Positions 42,708 through 53,796 of a stretch of 64,000 bases of DNA are shown here, piece after piece. The position numbers were made by a program, and so were the translations under genes. Each line of letters begins with the position of its first letter. Within the stretch, counting starts at the first letter, position 1. The stretch spans positions 2,728,001-2,792,000 of the forward strand of contig NZ_CP108529.1 in NCBI RefSeq assembly GCF_036002945.1, written 5' to 3'. The notes beneath the pieces are model-generated. The model saw only the letters and a list, made by a program, of their open reading frames with translations, had not been told where the DNA came from and did not search any database. The DNA is from Streptomyces sp. NBC_01224. Lineage in GTDB: Bacteria > Actinomycetota > Actinomycetes > Streptomycetales > Streptomycetaceae.

Positions 42708-44300
42708 TCAGTCGGTCAGATTCACCGTACGGGCCGATGCGGCACCGATCTCCGTGGAGATCTCGGTGAGCACCGACGCCGGGACGTCGTCGTCGACGGT
42801 GAGCACGACCAGCGCCTCGCCGCCCGCGTCCGTCCGCGAGACCTGCATGCCCGCGATGTTCAGACCGGCCTCGCCGAGGATCCGGCCGACCGTGCCGACG
42901 ACACCGGGACGGTCCTCGTAACGCAGCACCACCATGTGGTCGGCCAGCGCCAGGTCCACGTCGTACTCGCCGACGGCTACGATCTTCTGGAGGTGCTTGG
43001 GGCCGGCCAGCGTGCCGGAGACCGCGACCTCCTCGCCGCTCGAGAGCGTGCCGCGGACGGTGACCACGTTACGGTGGTCCGGCGACTCGGAGCTGGTGGT
43101 GAGGCGAACCTCGACACCGCGCTCCTGCGCGAAGAGCGGGGCATTCACATACGACACGGTCTCGTCGACCACGTCCTCGAAGACGCCCTTGAGCGCGGAG
43201 AGTTCGAGCACCTTGACGTCGTGCTGGGTGATCTCGCCGTACACCTCGACGTCGAGGCGCACCGCGACCTCGCCCGCGAGCGCCGTGAAGATCCGGCCGA
43301 GCTTCTCGGCGAGCGGCAGGCCCGGGCGTACGTCCTCGGCGATCACACCGCCCTGGACGTTGACCGCGTCCGGCACGAGCTCACCGGCGAGGGCGAGGCG
43401 CACGGACTTGGCGACCGCGATGCCCGCCTTCTCCTGCGCCTCGTCGGTGGAGGCGCCGAGGTGCGGGGTGCAGACGACCTGGTCGAACTCGAACAGCGGG
43501 GAGTCCGTGCAGGGCTCCTTCGTGTACACGTCGAGACCGGCGCCGGCGACCCGGCCCTCCTTGAGGGCGGAGGCGAGCGCCTCTTCGTCGACGATGCCAC
43601 CGCGCGCGGCGTTGACGATACGCACCGAGGGCTTCACCTTGTGCAGCGCCTCGTCGCCGATCAGGCCCAGCGTCTCGGGGGTCTTGGGCAGGTGCACGGT
43701 GATGAAGTCGGCGACCTCGAGCAGCTCGTCCAGCGTAAGGAGCTTGACGCCCATCTGAGCGGCACGCGCGGGCTGCACATAGGGGTCGTACGCGACGATC
43801 TTCATGCCGAAGGCCGACATGCGCTGAGCGACCAGGACACCGATGCGGCCGAGGCCGACGACGCCGAGAATCTTCTCGCTCAGCTCGACGCCGGTGTACT
43901 TGGAGCGCTTCCACTCGCCGTTCTTGAGGGCGGTGTTCGCCTGCGGGATGTTGCGCGCGGTGGCGACCAGCAGACCGCAGGCCAGCTCGGCGGCGGTCAC
44001 GATGTTGGAGGTCGGCGCGTTGACGACCATCACGCCGGCCTTGGTGGCGGCGGAGACATCGACGTTGTCCAGACCGACACCCGCGCGGGCGACGACCTTC
44101 AGCTTCTTCGCGGCGGCGATGGCCTCGGCGTCGACCTTGGTGGCGGAGCGCACCAGGATGGCGTCGACATCGGCGATCGCGGGGAGGAGCTCGGCGCGGT
44201 CCGCGCCGTTGCAGTGCCGGATTTCGAAATCCGGACCCAGGGCGTCAACCGTGGCAGGCGACAGCTCTTCAGCGATGAGTACGACAGGTTTCGAGCTCAC
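42708..44300 (-). CDS. serA: D-3-phosphoglycerate dehydrogenase
   Basis: 530 residues from the GTG at 44300 (GAGG upstream; another GTG 12 nt earlier is possible). It carries out the first step of serine synthesis. It is the long, type-1 form: catalytic/NAD core with GVVGLGRIGVLVAQRMSAFG, the Arg in VRIVNAARGGIVDEEAL, Glu in GAGLDVYTKEP and His in VCTPHLGASTDEAQ. The allosteric substrate-binding domain (about 320-450) and a C-terminal ACT domain (about 455-530: VVLRYEDRPGVVGTVGRILG) are present, as in mycobacterial SerA. Confidence 0.96.
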   Translation of the reverse strand: MSSKPVVLIAEELSPATVDALGPDFEIRHCNGADRAELLPAIADVDAILVRSATKVDAEAIAAAKKLKVVARAGVGLDNVDVSAATKAGVMVVNAPTSNIVTAAELACGLLVATARNIPQANTALKNGEWKRSKYTGVELSEKILGVVGLGRIGVLVAQRMSAFGMKIVAYDPYVQPARAAQMGVKLLTLDELLEVADFITVHLPKTPETLGLIGDEALHKVKPSVRIVNAARGGIVDEEALASALKEGRVAGAGLDVYTKEPCTDSPLFEFDQVVCTPHLGASTDEAQEKAGIAVAKSVRLALAGELVPDAVNVQGGVIAEDVRPGLPLAEKLGRIFTALAGEVAVRLDVEVYGEITQHDVKVLELSALKGVFEDVVDETVSYVNAPLFAQERGVEVRLTTSSESPDHRNVVTVRGTLSSGEEVAVSGTLAGPKHLQKIVAVGEYDVDLALADHMVVLRYEDRPGVVGTVGRILGEAGLNIAGMQVSRTDAGGEALVVLTVDDDVPASVLTEISTEIGAASARTVNLTD

Positions 44301-44537
44301 GTGAGTCCTCACAAGTCCAGTGCGGACGGCCGTCCCGACGGCCGCAGGCGGTGGAGGGGCTTGCCGCGTGGAAGACGCACGACACTGTGGGCCTGACGCG
44401 TGTATGTGTGGAGAAGTCTAGTCATGCGCCAGGACGCACACTGCGCCCCGATGGAAGGATCACCCACACGGGGGTGGACGACTTGTACACACGTACGACG
44501 CCGCCTCTTCCAGCGGTGAAGCAGGGGGGAACACCGC

Positions 44538-44563
44538 GGGGGCGGGTCAGGAGACCCGCCCCC
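44538..44563 (-). terminator. Terminator of the ilvBNC operon
   Basis: GGGGGCGGGTC (44538-44548) and GACCCGCCCCC (44553-44563) form a perfect 11-bp stem with loop AGGA, 12 bp beyond the ilvC stop codon. Confidence 0.8.
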
Positions 44564-44575
44564 GGGGCGAATGGG

Positions 44576-46205
<1,630 letters not shown>

Positions 46206-46227
46206 GGAGTCGGTCTCTCTCTGTCTC

Positions 46228-48078
46228 TCAGTCGTCTTCGTTGTCGCCGAAGTCGGGGCGGACCCCGCGGGCGGCCATGACCTCGTCGTTGGAGGTGCCG
46301 GCGGCGACCATCGGCCACACCATGGCGTCCTCATGGACGATGAAGTCGATCACGACGGGGCGGTCGTTGATGGAATTGGCCTCTTCGATGACCTTGTCCA
46401 GGTCGGCCGGGTCCTCGCAGCGGATCGCGTGGCAGCCCATGGCCTCGGACAGCTTGACGAAGTCCGGGACGCGGGTGCCCTTCGCCGGGACGCCCTCGGT
46501 GTCGGCGCCGGAGTGCAGCACGGTGTTGGAGTACCGCTGGTTGTAGAACAGGGTCTGCCACTGGCGGACCATCCCGAGCGCCCCGTTGTTGATGATGGCG
46601 ACCTTGATCGGGATGTTGTTGAGCGCGCAGGTGGTGAGTTCCTGGTTGGTCATCTGGAAGCAACCGTCGCCGTCGATCGCCCAGACCGTACGGTCCGGCA
46701 TGCCGGCCTTGGCACCCATCGCGGCCGGGACCGCGTAACCCATCGTTCCGGCGCCGCCGGAGTTCAGCCAGGTGGCGGGCTGCTCGTACTGGATGAAGTG
46801 CGAGGCCCACATCTGGTGCTGGCCGACGCCCGCCGCGAAGATCGTGCCCTCGGGGGCGAGCTGACCGATGCGCTGGATGACCTGCTGCGGCGAGAGGCTG
46901 CCGTCCTCGGGCAGGTCGTAGCCGAGCGGGTAGGTGTCACGCCAGCGGTTGAGGTCCTTCCACCAGGCGTCGTAGTCACCGACGTGACCTTCGGTGTGCT
47001 CCGCCTGGACGGCCCGGACCAGGTCGGCCAGGACCTCGCGGGCATCGCCCACGATCGGGACGTCCGCGGCGCGGTTCTTGCCGATCTCGGCCGGGTCGAT
47101 GTCGGCGTGGACGATCTTGGCGTACGGGGCGAAGCTGTCCAGCTTGCCGGTGACGCGGTCGTCGAATCGGGCTCCGAGGGCGACGATCAGGTCGGCCTTC
47201 TGCAGCGCGGTGACGGCGGTGACCGCACCGTGCATGCCCGGCATTCCGACGTGCAGCGGGTGGCTGTCGGGGAATGCGCCGAGCGCCATCAGTGTGGTGG
47301 TGACGGGCGCTCCGGTGAGCTCTGCGAGGACCTTCAGTTCGGCGGTGGCCCCCGCCTTGATGACACCGCCGCCGACGTACAGCACCGGGCGCTTGGCCTG
47401 AGTGATCAGCTTGGCGGCTTCGCGGATCTGCTTGGCGTGCGGCTTGGTGACCGGGCGGTAGCCGGGCAGGTCCTGGGTGGGCGGCCAGCTGAACGTGGTC
47501 TGCGCCTGCAGGGCGTCCTTGGCGATGTCGACGAGGACGGGGCCCGGACGGCCGGTGGAGGCGATGTGGAAGGCCTCGGCGATGGTGTGCGGGATGTCCT
47601 CGGCCTTGGTGACCAGGAAGTTGTGCTTGGTGACCGGCATCGTGATGCCGCAGATGTCGGCTTCCTGGAAGGCATCCGTGCCGATGGCCTTCGAGGCCAC
47701 CTGGCCGGTGATCGCGACCAGCGGGACGGAGTCCATGTGGGCGTCGGCGATCGGCGTGACCAGGTTGGTGGCGCCGGGGCCGGAGGTGGCCATGCAGACG
47801 CCGACCTTGCCGGTGGCCTGTGCGTAGCCGGTGGCGGCGTGTCCGGCGCCCTGCTCGTGACGGACCAGCACATGACGGACCCGGGTGGAGTCCATCATCG
47901 GGTCGTACGCCGGAAGGATGGCACCGCCGGGAATGCCGAATACCGTGTCGGCCCCCACCTCCTCGAGAGACCGGATGAGGGACTGCGCGCCCGTGACGTG
48001 CTCAACGGTGGCGGCGGACGATCCGCCGTTACGGGCCCGCGGCTGGGGATGGTGGGCCCCGGTGGCCTGCTCGGTCAT
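46228..48078 (-). CDS. ilvB: Acetolactate synthase large (catalytic) subunit
   Basis: 616 residues. The thiamin-diphosphate enzyme makes acetolactate and acetohydroxybutyrate, the first common step for valine/leucine and isoleucine. Visible are the catalytic Glu region [20 protein letters not shown], the FAD-binding middle domain and the ThDP motif [20 protein letters not shown] with [12 protein letters not shown]. The N-terminal 25 residues are a non-conserved extension. The gene is preceded by a leader peptide and an attenuator (48148-48267). Confidence 0.96.
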   Translation of the reverse strand: MTEQATGAHHPQPRARNGGSSAATVEHVTGAQSLIRSLEEVGADTVFGIPGGAILPAYDPMMDSTRVRHVLVRHEQGAGHAATGYAQATGKVGVCMATSGPGATNLVTPIADAHMDSVPLVAITGQVASKAIGTDAFQEADICGITMPVTKHNFLVTKAEDIPHTIAEAFHIASTGRPGPVLVDIAKDALQAQTTFSWPPTQDLPGYRPVTKPHAKQIREAAKLITQAKRPVLYVGGGVIKAGATAELKVLAELTGAPVTTTLMALGAFPDSHPLHVGMPGMHGAVTAVTALQKADLIVALGARFDDRVTGKLDSFAPYAKIVHADIDPAEIGKNRAADVPIVGDAREVLADLVRAVQAEHTEGHVGDYDAWWKDLNRWRDTYPLGYDLPEDGSLSPQQVIQRIGQLAPEGTIFAAGVGQHQMWASHFIQYEQPATWLNSGGAGTMGYAVPAAMGAKAGMPDRTVWAIDGDGCFQMTNQELTTCALNNIPIKVAIINNGALGMVRQWQTLFYNQRYSNTVLHSGADTEGVPAKGTRVPDFVKLSEAMGCHAIRCEDPADLDKVIEEANSINDRPVVIDFIVHEDAMVWPMVAAGTSNDEVMAARGVRPDFGDNEDD

Positions 48079-48147
48079 CGCATTCTCTTCTCGAAGCTGA
48101 GGGTTTTTGCGGGTGTTTTACGAGGGTTTGCCTGGTCTTAGTGCAAC

Positions 48148-48181
48148 AAAAAACCCCTCGTGCCGTGAGGCAAGCGAGGGG
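48148..48181 (-). promoter_or_regulatory. ilvB attenuator: intrinsic terminator with T6
   Basis: On the minus strand CCCCTCG-CTT-GCC-TCAC-GGC-A-CGAGGGG is followed by TTTTTT (48148-48153), about 70 nt before the ilvB start codon. Immediately 5' lies CCGACGCGCT, exactly complementary to AGCGCGTCGG inside the leader-peptide frame (48230-48239), so an alternative pairing upstream of the terminator is available. This arrangement fits ribosome-mediated attenuation. Confidence 0.8.
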
Positions 48182-48225
48182 AGCGCGTCGGTGTGGTCCG
48201 CAGAGTGTCAGTGAGGGACTCCGCT

Positions 48226-48267
48226 TCAGCCGACGCGCTTTCCAAGTACGAGAATTCGGGTGCGCAT
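48226..48267 (-). CDS. ilvB leader peptide MRTRILVLGKRVG
   Basis: A 13-residue frame with a strong ribosome binding site (GGAGAGAGG about 8 nt upstream) encodes Ile-Leu-Val-Leu in a row, i.e. all three branched-chain amino acids, with uncommon codons ATT, GTA and CTT. It ends about 45 nt before the terminator. Stalling at these codons would cover the 48230-48239 arm and change the leader fold. Such leaders in front of ilvB are known in actinobacteria. Confidence 0.8.
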   Translation of the reverse strand: MRTRILVLGKRVG

Positions 48268-48300
48268 GGCATTGACCCTCTCTCCGACGCATACAGCGTG

Positions 48301-51138
48301 TCAAGTGGGTGGGACGGGCGTCTCAACATGTGAGCCACTGAGGAGTGGGATCGAGCCGCCGGCCAGGACCGGCTGGGCAGTGGCACTGCCGGGCACCGGG
48401 AACTCACCGCGGGCCAGGGCACGGCGCAGCCGGTACTCGTCGAGCGGCCCGGAGAAGGCCATTCCCTGGCCGTGCGTACAGCCCATGGCGCGCAGCGCGA
48501 GGACCTGCTCCGGTACGTCGACACCATCGGCCACGGACTGCATGCCGAGGTCGCAGGCGATGCGCAGGAGGCCGCTGGTGATCTTGTGCAGCCGGGCGGA
48601 TTCAACGACACCCTCGACGAGACCGCGGTCCAGTTTCAGTACGTCGATGGGGAGCCGGCGCAGAGCGTTGATCGCGGCGTATCCGCTGCCGAAGCCGTCG
48701 AGCGCGATGCGGACACCGAGCCGACGCAGCGCGACGAGACGCTGTTCGAGTTCGTCGAAGGAGATCCGGGGGTCGCTGTCGGCGACCTCGATCATCAGGG
48801 CGCCGGAGGGCAGGCTGTGCCGGGTGAGCAGCGCCTCGACGGAGCCGAACGGCATCCCCTTGTCGAGGAGCCTGCGGGCGGAGAGCCGCACTGCGACGGA
48901 GACCGGATGGCCGGCCCTGGCCCGGTCGGCGGCCTGCTCGACGGCCTCTTCGAGGAGCCAGCGGCCGAGTTCGGCGGTGCGGTCGCCGTCCTCGGCGACG
49001 CGAAGGAATTCGGCCGGGGTGAACAGGATGCCCTGGGCGGAGCGCCAGCGGGCCTGGGCGGCGACGGCGGCGACGGTGCCGCTGGCGAGATGCACCACGG
49101 GCTGGTGGAGCAGGGCGAACTCGCCGTCGCGCAGAGCGGTGCGCAGCCGGGCAGCCAGCTCGGAGCGGCGCACGACTTCGGCCTGCATCTGCGGGGCGTA
49201 CAGCTCGACGCGGTTCTTGCCGCCCGCCTTGGCGCGGTACATGGCGAGGTCGGCGTTGCGCATGAGGTCGCTCGGAGAGATACCGGGCTCGGCGAAGGCG
49301 ACCCCGATGGACGCTGCGACCCGGACCTCGCCGGTGCCGATGCGGTACGGCTGGGAAAGGGTGAGGCGCAGCCGGTCGGCGATCTCGTGGACCTGGCATT
49401 CCCGGGCGGACTGGTCGCGGATGCCGTCGCCGAGGATGATGGCCGCGAATTCGTCACCGCCGAGGCGGGCCGCGGTGTCGCCGGCCCGTACGGATTCATG
49501 GAGGCGGCGGGCGGCCTGGATGAGGAGCTCGTCGCCCGCCTGGTGGCCGAGGCGGTCATTGACCGCCTTGAAGCCGTCGAGGTCGATGAAGAGCACGGCG
49601 GTGCCGGGGTCGCCGGAGCGGCGGCCGCCGAGGGCCTGGCGCACCCGCTCGGTGAACAGGGCGCGGTTGGGCAGGTCGGTGAGCGGGTCGTGCTCGGCGT
49701 TGTGCTGCAACTGGGCCTGCAGCCGCACCCGTTCGGTCACATCGCGGCTGTTGAGGATCAGCCCGCCCTGGTGGCGGTTGACCGTGGATTCGACATTGAG
49801 CCAGTCGCCCGTACCGGATCTGAAACGGCACTCGATCCGGGTGGTGGGCTCCTCCCCCGGAGAGGCGGCGAGGAACCGGCGCACCTCGTGGACCACCCGC
49901 CCCAGGTCCTCGGGGTGGATGATCGAGGCGAGCTCGGCGCCGACAAGGTCGTCGGCATCGCGCCCGTACACCCCCGCGGCAGCGGGGCTGACGTAGCGCA
50001 GGACGCCGGTGGGGGCGGCGATCATGATGACATCGCTGGAGCCCTGCACCAGGGAGCGGAAGTGGTTCTCCTTCTGTGCCAGCTCCTGGGTGAGAGCAAT
50101 GTTGTCGACGAGCATGATGCCCTGCCGGACGACCAGGGCGAGCACCACCGTGCAGCCGGTGAAGACCACGACGCGGTCCACCCGGCGGCCCTCGGTGACG
50201 TTGTAGAGAATGCCGAGAGTGCAGACGGCGGCGGCGAGATACGGCGTCAGCGCGGCCAGCGATCCCGCGATGGGCCGGCTGGTGGAGCGCGGCGCACCCC
50301 GTGGCGGGAAGGCGTTGTCCGTTGCGCTGTTCGCGCCCCAGGGTGCGTACGCGAGGAGCAGGGAACCGGCGAACCAGCCCGCGTCCAGCAACTGGCCGGA
50401 GTGGTAGGTCTGGCGCAGCAGCGGGGAGGTGAACAGGGCGTCGGACAGGACCGTCAGGGCGAGTGCGGCAACGGCGGTGTTCACTGCGGAGCGGTTGACG
50501 TTGGACCGCCGGAAGTGCAGGGCCAGCACCATGGAGACAAGCACGATGTCGAGCAGCGGATAGGCGAGCGCGAGCGCCGCGCGGGCCACGCTCGCGCCCT
50601 CGGCATCCACGAGATGCGCGGTATGGGCGAGGGCGAGGCTCCAGGAGAGCGTGAGGAGCGATCCGCCGATCAGCCAGGAGTCCAACGCGAGACAGAACCA
50701 TCCGGCCCGGGTGACGGGGCGTTTGGCGAGGACGAGCAGCCCGACGATGGCGGGTGGCGCGAAGCAGAGGTAGAAGACATCGGCGAGGGAGGGGCTGGGC
50801 ACCGAGCGCCCGAGCACGACCTCGTACCAGCCCCAGACCGCATTGCCCCCTGCGGCCATGAGCGAGGAGAGCGCGAACAGCAGCCAGGCGGGCCGGAACC
50901 GGTCGCCGCCGGTCCGCGCGTAGAGGAAGCAGGAGACGGCCGCGACCAGCGCGGCGGCGCTGAGGCCGAAATCCCCCATAATGAGCGCCAGTTCCGAAGA
51001 ACCCCAGCCGAGGGCCGCCCCCACCGCGTAACCGCCGCAGACGAGGCCGACCAGGACCTGCAGGACCAGGGCGGATGCGCCGCCGACGGTGGACCGCCGG
51101 GAGAGGAACGCCCCGAGGGCGCCGGCCGGCGCGCTCAC
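48301..51138 (-). CDS. Membrane PAS-GGDEF protein with degenerate EAL domain
   Basis: 945 residues from the GTG at 51138; an ATG at 51444 would add about 100 low-complexity residues that run through an inverted repeat, so the shorter form is preferred. About ten membrane helices (1-330) are followed by PAS (about 355-470), GGDEF (about 480-650) and EAL (about 665-910). The diguanylate cyclase site is intact (ARLGGDEFAAIILG), as is the inhibitory I-site RAGD five residues before it. The phosphodiesterase site is not: EAL is replaced in VAAVAAQARW and DDFGTGYS by DGFGSGYA, so cyclic-di-GMP synthesis is expected without hydrolysis. The 3' end abuts the ilvB leader. Confidence 0.85.
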   Translation of the reverse strand: MSAPAGALGAFLSRRSTVGGASALVLQVLVGLVCGGYAVGAALGWGSSELALIMGDFGLSAAALVAAVSCFLYARTGGDRFRPAWLLFALSSLMAAGGNAVWGWYEVVLGRSVPSPSLADVFYLCFAPPAIVGLLVLAKRPVTRAGWFCLALDSWLIGGSLLTLSWSLALAHTAHLVDAEGASVARAALALAYPLLDIVLVSMVLALHFRRSNVNRSAVNTAVAALALTVLSDALFTSPLLRQTYHSGQLLDAGWFAGSLLLAYAPWGANSATDNAFPPRGAPRSTSRPIAGSLAALTPYLAAAVCTLGILYNVTEGRRVDRVVVFTGCTVVLALVVRQGIMLVDNIALTQELAQKENHFRSLVQGSSDVIMIAAPTGVLRYVSPAAAGVYGRDADDLVGAELASIIHPEDLGRVVHEVRRFLAASPGEEPTTRIECRFRSGTGDWLNVESTVNRHQGGLILNSRDVTERVRLQAQLQHNAEHDPLTDLPNRALFTERVRQALGGRRSGDPGTAVLFIDLDGFKAVNDRLGHQAGDELLIQAARRLHESVRAGDTAARLGGDEFAAIILGDGIRDQSARECQVHEIADRLRLTLSQPYRIGTGEVRVAASIGVAFAEPGISPSDLMRNADLAMYRAKAGGKNRVELYAPQMQAEVVRRSELAARLRTALRDGEFALLHQPVVHLASGTVAAVAAQARWRSAQGILFTPAEFLRVAEDGDRTAELGRWLLEEAVEQAADRARAGHPVSVAVRLSARRLLDKGMPFGSVEALLTRHSLPSGALMIEVADSDPRISFDELEQRLVALRRLGVRIALDGFGSGYAAINALRRLPIDVLKLDRGLVEGVVESARLHKITSGLLRIACDLGMQSVADGVDVPEQVLALRAMGCTHGQGMAFSGPLDEYRLRRALARGEFPVPGSATAQPVLAGGSIPLLSGSHVETPVPPT

Positions 51139-51181
51139 CGGGGCGCGCCCGACGCCGCCGGGTGTGCACGCACCCAGCGCC

Positions 51182-51407
51182 CGGCTGGGGTCTGTTCCGG
51201 ATTTCCCGTCTGCGCCGCGACGCCCGGCACGCACTCCCCCGAGCTCTCGGTCTCGCTCGGGCAGGGAGGGCCCCCTTGCCGCGTTCTCGGGCTCGTCCAG
51301 GAGCGTCCGGTACGAGGACGGCCCTCCGCCCGGCGATCGCACGCACCGGACGCCGCGTCGCCCGCCCTGCGGGCGGGCGGCGGGAAATCCGGAACAGGCC
51401 CCAGCCG
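51182..51407. repeat. 27-bp inverted repeats flanking 172 bp upstream of the GGDEF gene
   Basis: The segment 51182-51208 (beginning CGGCTGGGG, ending GGATTTCCCG) is repeated in inverted orientation at 51381-51407 with one mismatch. The intervening 172 bp show no clear coding sequence and include further short inverted repeats. It may be a small mobile-element relic or a structured promoter region. Confidence 0.6.
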
Positions 51408-51629
51408 CCGTCGGCTGCCCTGCGGTGCCGGATCGTTCGCCCATCGGCCGTACATCGCCCGTCGCCCCCTCGCGTGTTGCGTCCTCCCCGGCGCAGTCCC
51501 TTCCTCGGCTCAGCGCCCCTTTCGGGACGATACACCAGACCGGTCACTCAGGGACATAGGTTATCTACTCTCCGTGACGATCAGAGGAGTTGCCGGAACG
51601 GTACGCAGTCGTACGGACCCGCAGCGTGG

Positions 51630-52580
51630 TCAACCGGTGGTGCGTACGACGTTCTGCACCGGCTCCCCTGCGGCGAAACGGCTCAGCTGTCCGGCCACCA
51701 GACGCTTGGCGCGCGGCAGGAATGCCGAGGTGCTGCCGCCCACATGAGGAGTGATCAGGACGTTCGGAGCATGCCAGAGGGGATGGCCGGCCGGCAGCGG
51801 TTCCGGGTCGGTGACATCGAGGGCGGCGCGCAGCCGGCCGGACTCGAGTTCGAGCAGCAGCGACTTGGTGTCGACGACGCCGCCCCGTGCGACGTTCACG
51901 AGCAGCGCTCCGTCCGGCATCGCGGCGAGGAACTCCGCGCCCACCAGCCCTTGTGTGGACGGGTTCAGCGGGGTGGACAGCACGACGACGTCGGCTTCGG
52001 GCAGGAGTGCGGGCAGGTCGTCGAGTGTGTGTACGGGGCCGCGTGCTGTTGTCCGTGCAGAGCGCGCGACGCGCGCCACCCGCGCGCACTCGAAGGGCGC
52101 GAGCCGGTCCTCGATGGCGGCCCCGATCGATCCGTACCCCACGATCAGTACGGACTTGTCGGCGAGCGCGGGGTAGAAGCCGGCCCGCCACTCCTCCTTG
52201 TCCTGACCGTGGACGAACCCGGGGAAGCCGCGCAGGGAGGCAAGGATCAGCGCGAGAGCGAGTTCCGCGGTCGACGCCTCGTGGACCCCTTTGGCATTGC
52301 ACAGCCGCACCCCGGCCGGCAGCAGACCGAGCCCTGGCTCGACATGGTCGATGCCCGCGGAGAGCGTCTGCACAATCCGGACCTGTGCCATGCCGGCGAG
52401 CGGACGGACCGCGATCTGTGAACCCTTCATGTACGGCACGACATAAAAGGCGCAGTCGGCCGGGTCAGCCGGGTAGTCCTGCGCGCCGTCCCAGAAGTGG
52501 TAGTTGAGACCCTTGGGGAGCCCTTCGATCTCGTCGGCGGGAAACGGCATCCATATGTCGGGAGTCTTCGTCGAAGTCAT
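51630..52580 (-). CDS. D-2-hydroxyacid dehydrogenase
   Basis: 316 residues. The NAD-binding VLIVGYGSIGAAIEDRLAPF and catalytic residues in LLVNVARGGVVDTKSLLLEL (Arg), LDVTDPEPLP (Glu) and VLITPHVGGSTSAF (His) fit the D-isomer-specific 2-hydroxyacid dehydrogenase family. The 2-oxoacid substrate is not predictable; the closest functional guesses are phosphoglycerate, glyoxylate or hydroxypyruvate type reductases. It diverges from the aldo/keto reductase at 52714. Confidence 0.9.
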   Translation of the reverse strand: MTSTKTPDIWMPFPADEIEGLPKGLNYHFWDGAQDYPADPADCAFYVVPYMKGSQIAVRPLAGMAQVRIVQTLSAGIDHVEPGLGLLPAGVRLCNAKGVHEASTAELALALILASLRGFPGFVHGQDKEEWRAGFYPALADKSVLIVGYGSIGAAIEDRLAPFECARVARVARSARTTARGPVHTLDDLPALLPEADVVVLSTPLNPSTQGLVGAEFLAAMPDGALLVNVARGGVVDTKSLLLELESGRLRAALDVTDPEPLPAGHPLWHAPNVLITPHVGGSTSAFLPRAKRLVAGQLSRFAAGEPVQNVVRTTG

Positions 52581-52713
52581 GGTCAGGAGGCTAATCCCCG
52601 GGAGGCTGCGCGAGAGGCGGCGGCCGGCAGAGGTTACTTTGGGGTGCGGTGTGGTCCCATGACGGCGGGGCCGAGGTCCTGTCGTCACGGGACCTTAGGG
52701 AGGGTTCGGGGAG

Positions 52714-53706
52714 TTGGAGCGCAGGAGTCTCGGTGCGGCGGCGCTCGCCGTGGGTGCGGTCGGTCTTGGCTGTATGCCGATGAGCTGGGCGTACAGCGCG
52801 TCGCAGCAGCGCGGTGACCGTGCGTTGCGTGCCGTGCACGCCGCGCTCGACGCGGGCGTCCAACTGCTCGACACGGCCGACATGTACGGCCCCTTCACCA
52901 ATGAGCTGCTGGTGGGCCGGGCGCTGAAGGGCCGCAGGTCCGATGCTTTCGTCTCCACCAAGTGCGGGCTGCTGGTGGGCGATCAGCACATCGTCGCCAA
53001 TGGCCGCCCCGGCTATGTGCGGCGGGCCTGTGACGCCTCGCTGCGGCGGCTGCAGACCGATGTGATCGACCTGTACCAGCTGCACCGAGCCGATCCCGAA
53101 GTGCCGGTCGAGGAGACCTGGGGTGCGATGGCGGAGCTGGTGACCGCCGGAAAGGTGCGGGCGCTCGGACTCTGTGCGGTCGGAGCGCGGGCTTCACGCC
53201 GGCCGGGTGCCCGGATGTATGACGAAACGATCCGCCAGCTGGAGCGGGTGCAGCAGGTCTTCCCCGTGAGCGCGGTGCAGGCGGAGCTCTCGGTCTGGTC
53301 GCCGGAGGCGCTGGAGTCGTTGCTTCCGTGGTGCTCTACGCGGGGTGTGGGGCTGCTGGCGGCGATGCCGCTGGGGAACGGCTATCTGACGGGCACGCTG
53401 ACCCCGGGACAGGGCTTCGAGCCCGACGATCTGCGGGCCAGGCATCCGCGGTTCACCGCCGAGATGATGGCGGCGAACCAGCCGATGGTGGTCGGACTGC
53501 GGCGGATCGCGGAGCGGCACGGGGCGACTGCGGCACAGGTGGCGTTGGCCTGGGTGCTGCGGCAGGGGCCGTATGTGGTGCCGGTGCCGGGGACCAAGCG
53601 GGAGCGGTGGGCGGTGGAGAACGCGGGGGCGGCCGGGCTGACGCTGACCGCGCAGGATCTGGTGGAGATCGCCCGGCTGCCCGCGGCGCGGGGGTCGTGG
53701 GACTGA
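52714..53706 (+). CDS. Aldo/keto reductase
   Basis: 330 residues, apparently from a TTG start with AGGGAGG upstream; no ATG or GTG fits the family N-terminus ERRSLGAAALAVGAVGLGCM better. The (beta/alpha)8 barrel carries the catalytic Asp/Tyr in DAGVQLLDTADMYGPFTNEL, the Lys in DAFVSTKCG and His in YQLHRADPEVPVEETWG. NADPH-binding VVPVPGTKRERWAVENAGAA is at the C-terminus. The fold is typical of AKR subfamilies acting on small aldehydes or ketones. The substrate is unknown. Confidence 0.88.
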   Translation: MERRSLGAAALAVGAVGLGCMPMSWAYSASQQRGDRALRAVHAALDAGVQLLDTADMYGPFTNELLVGRALKGRRSDAFVSTKCGLLVGDQHIVANGRPGYVRRACDASLRRLQTDVIDLYQLHRADPEVPVEETWGAMAELVTAGKVRALGLCAVGARASRRPGARMYDETIRQLERVQQVFPVSAVQAELSVWSPEALESLLPWCSTRGVGLLAAMPLGNGYLTGTLTPGQGFEPDDLRARHPRFTAEMMAANQPMVVGLRRIAERHGATAAQVALAWVLRQGPYVVPVPGTKRERWAVENAGAAGLTLTAQDLVEIARLPAARGSWD

Positions 53707-53796
53707 CCGCCGGCCCCGCATTCATGATCACCGATCGAGAAAATTGGCGGGCATTGGGAACCCGGGGCGGGGCTGCGGTGTAAGAACAGTAGTCGG

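Noticed and set aside
48299..48304. TTGACA as -35 of the ilvB promoter
   Set aside because: At 17-bp spacing the -10 position reads AGAGGG, so no promoter is formed; the true ilvB promoter was not located.
48472..51747. 1091-codon plus-strand open frame
   Set aside because: Complement of the GGDEF gene; no ribosome binding site or recognisable domain.
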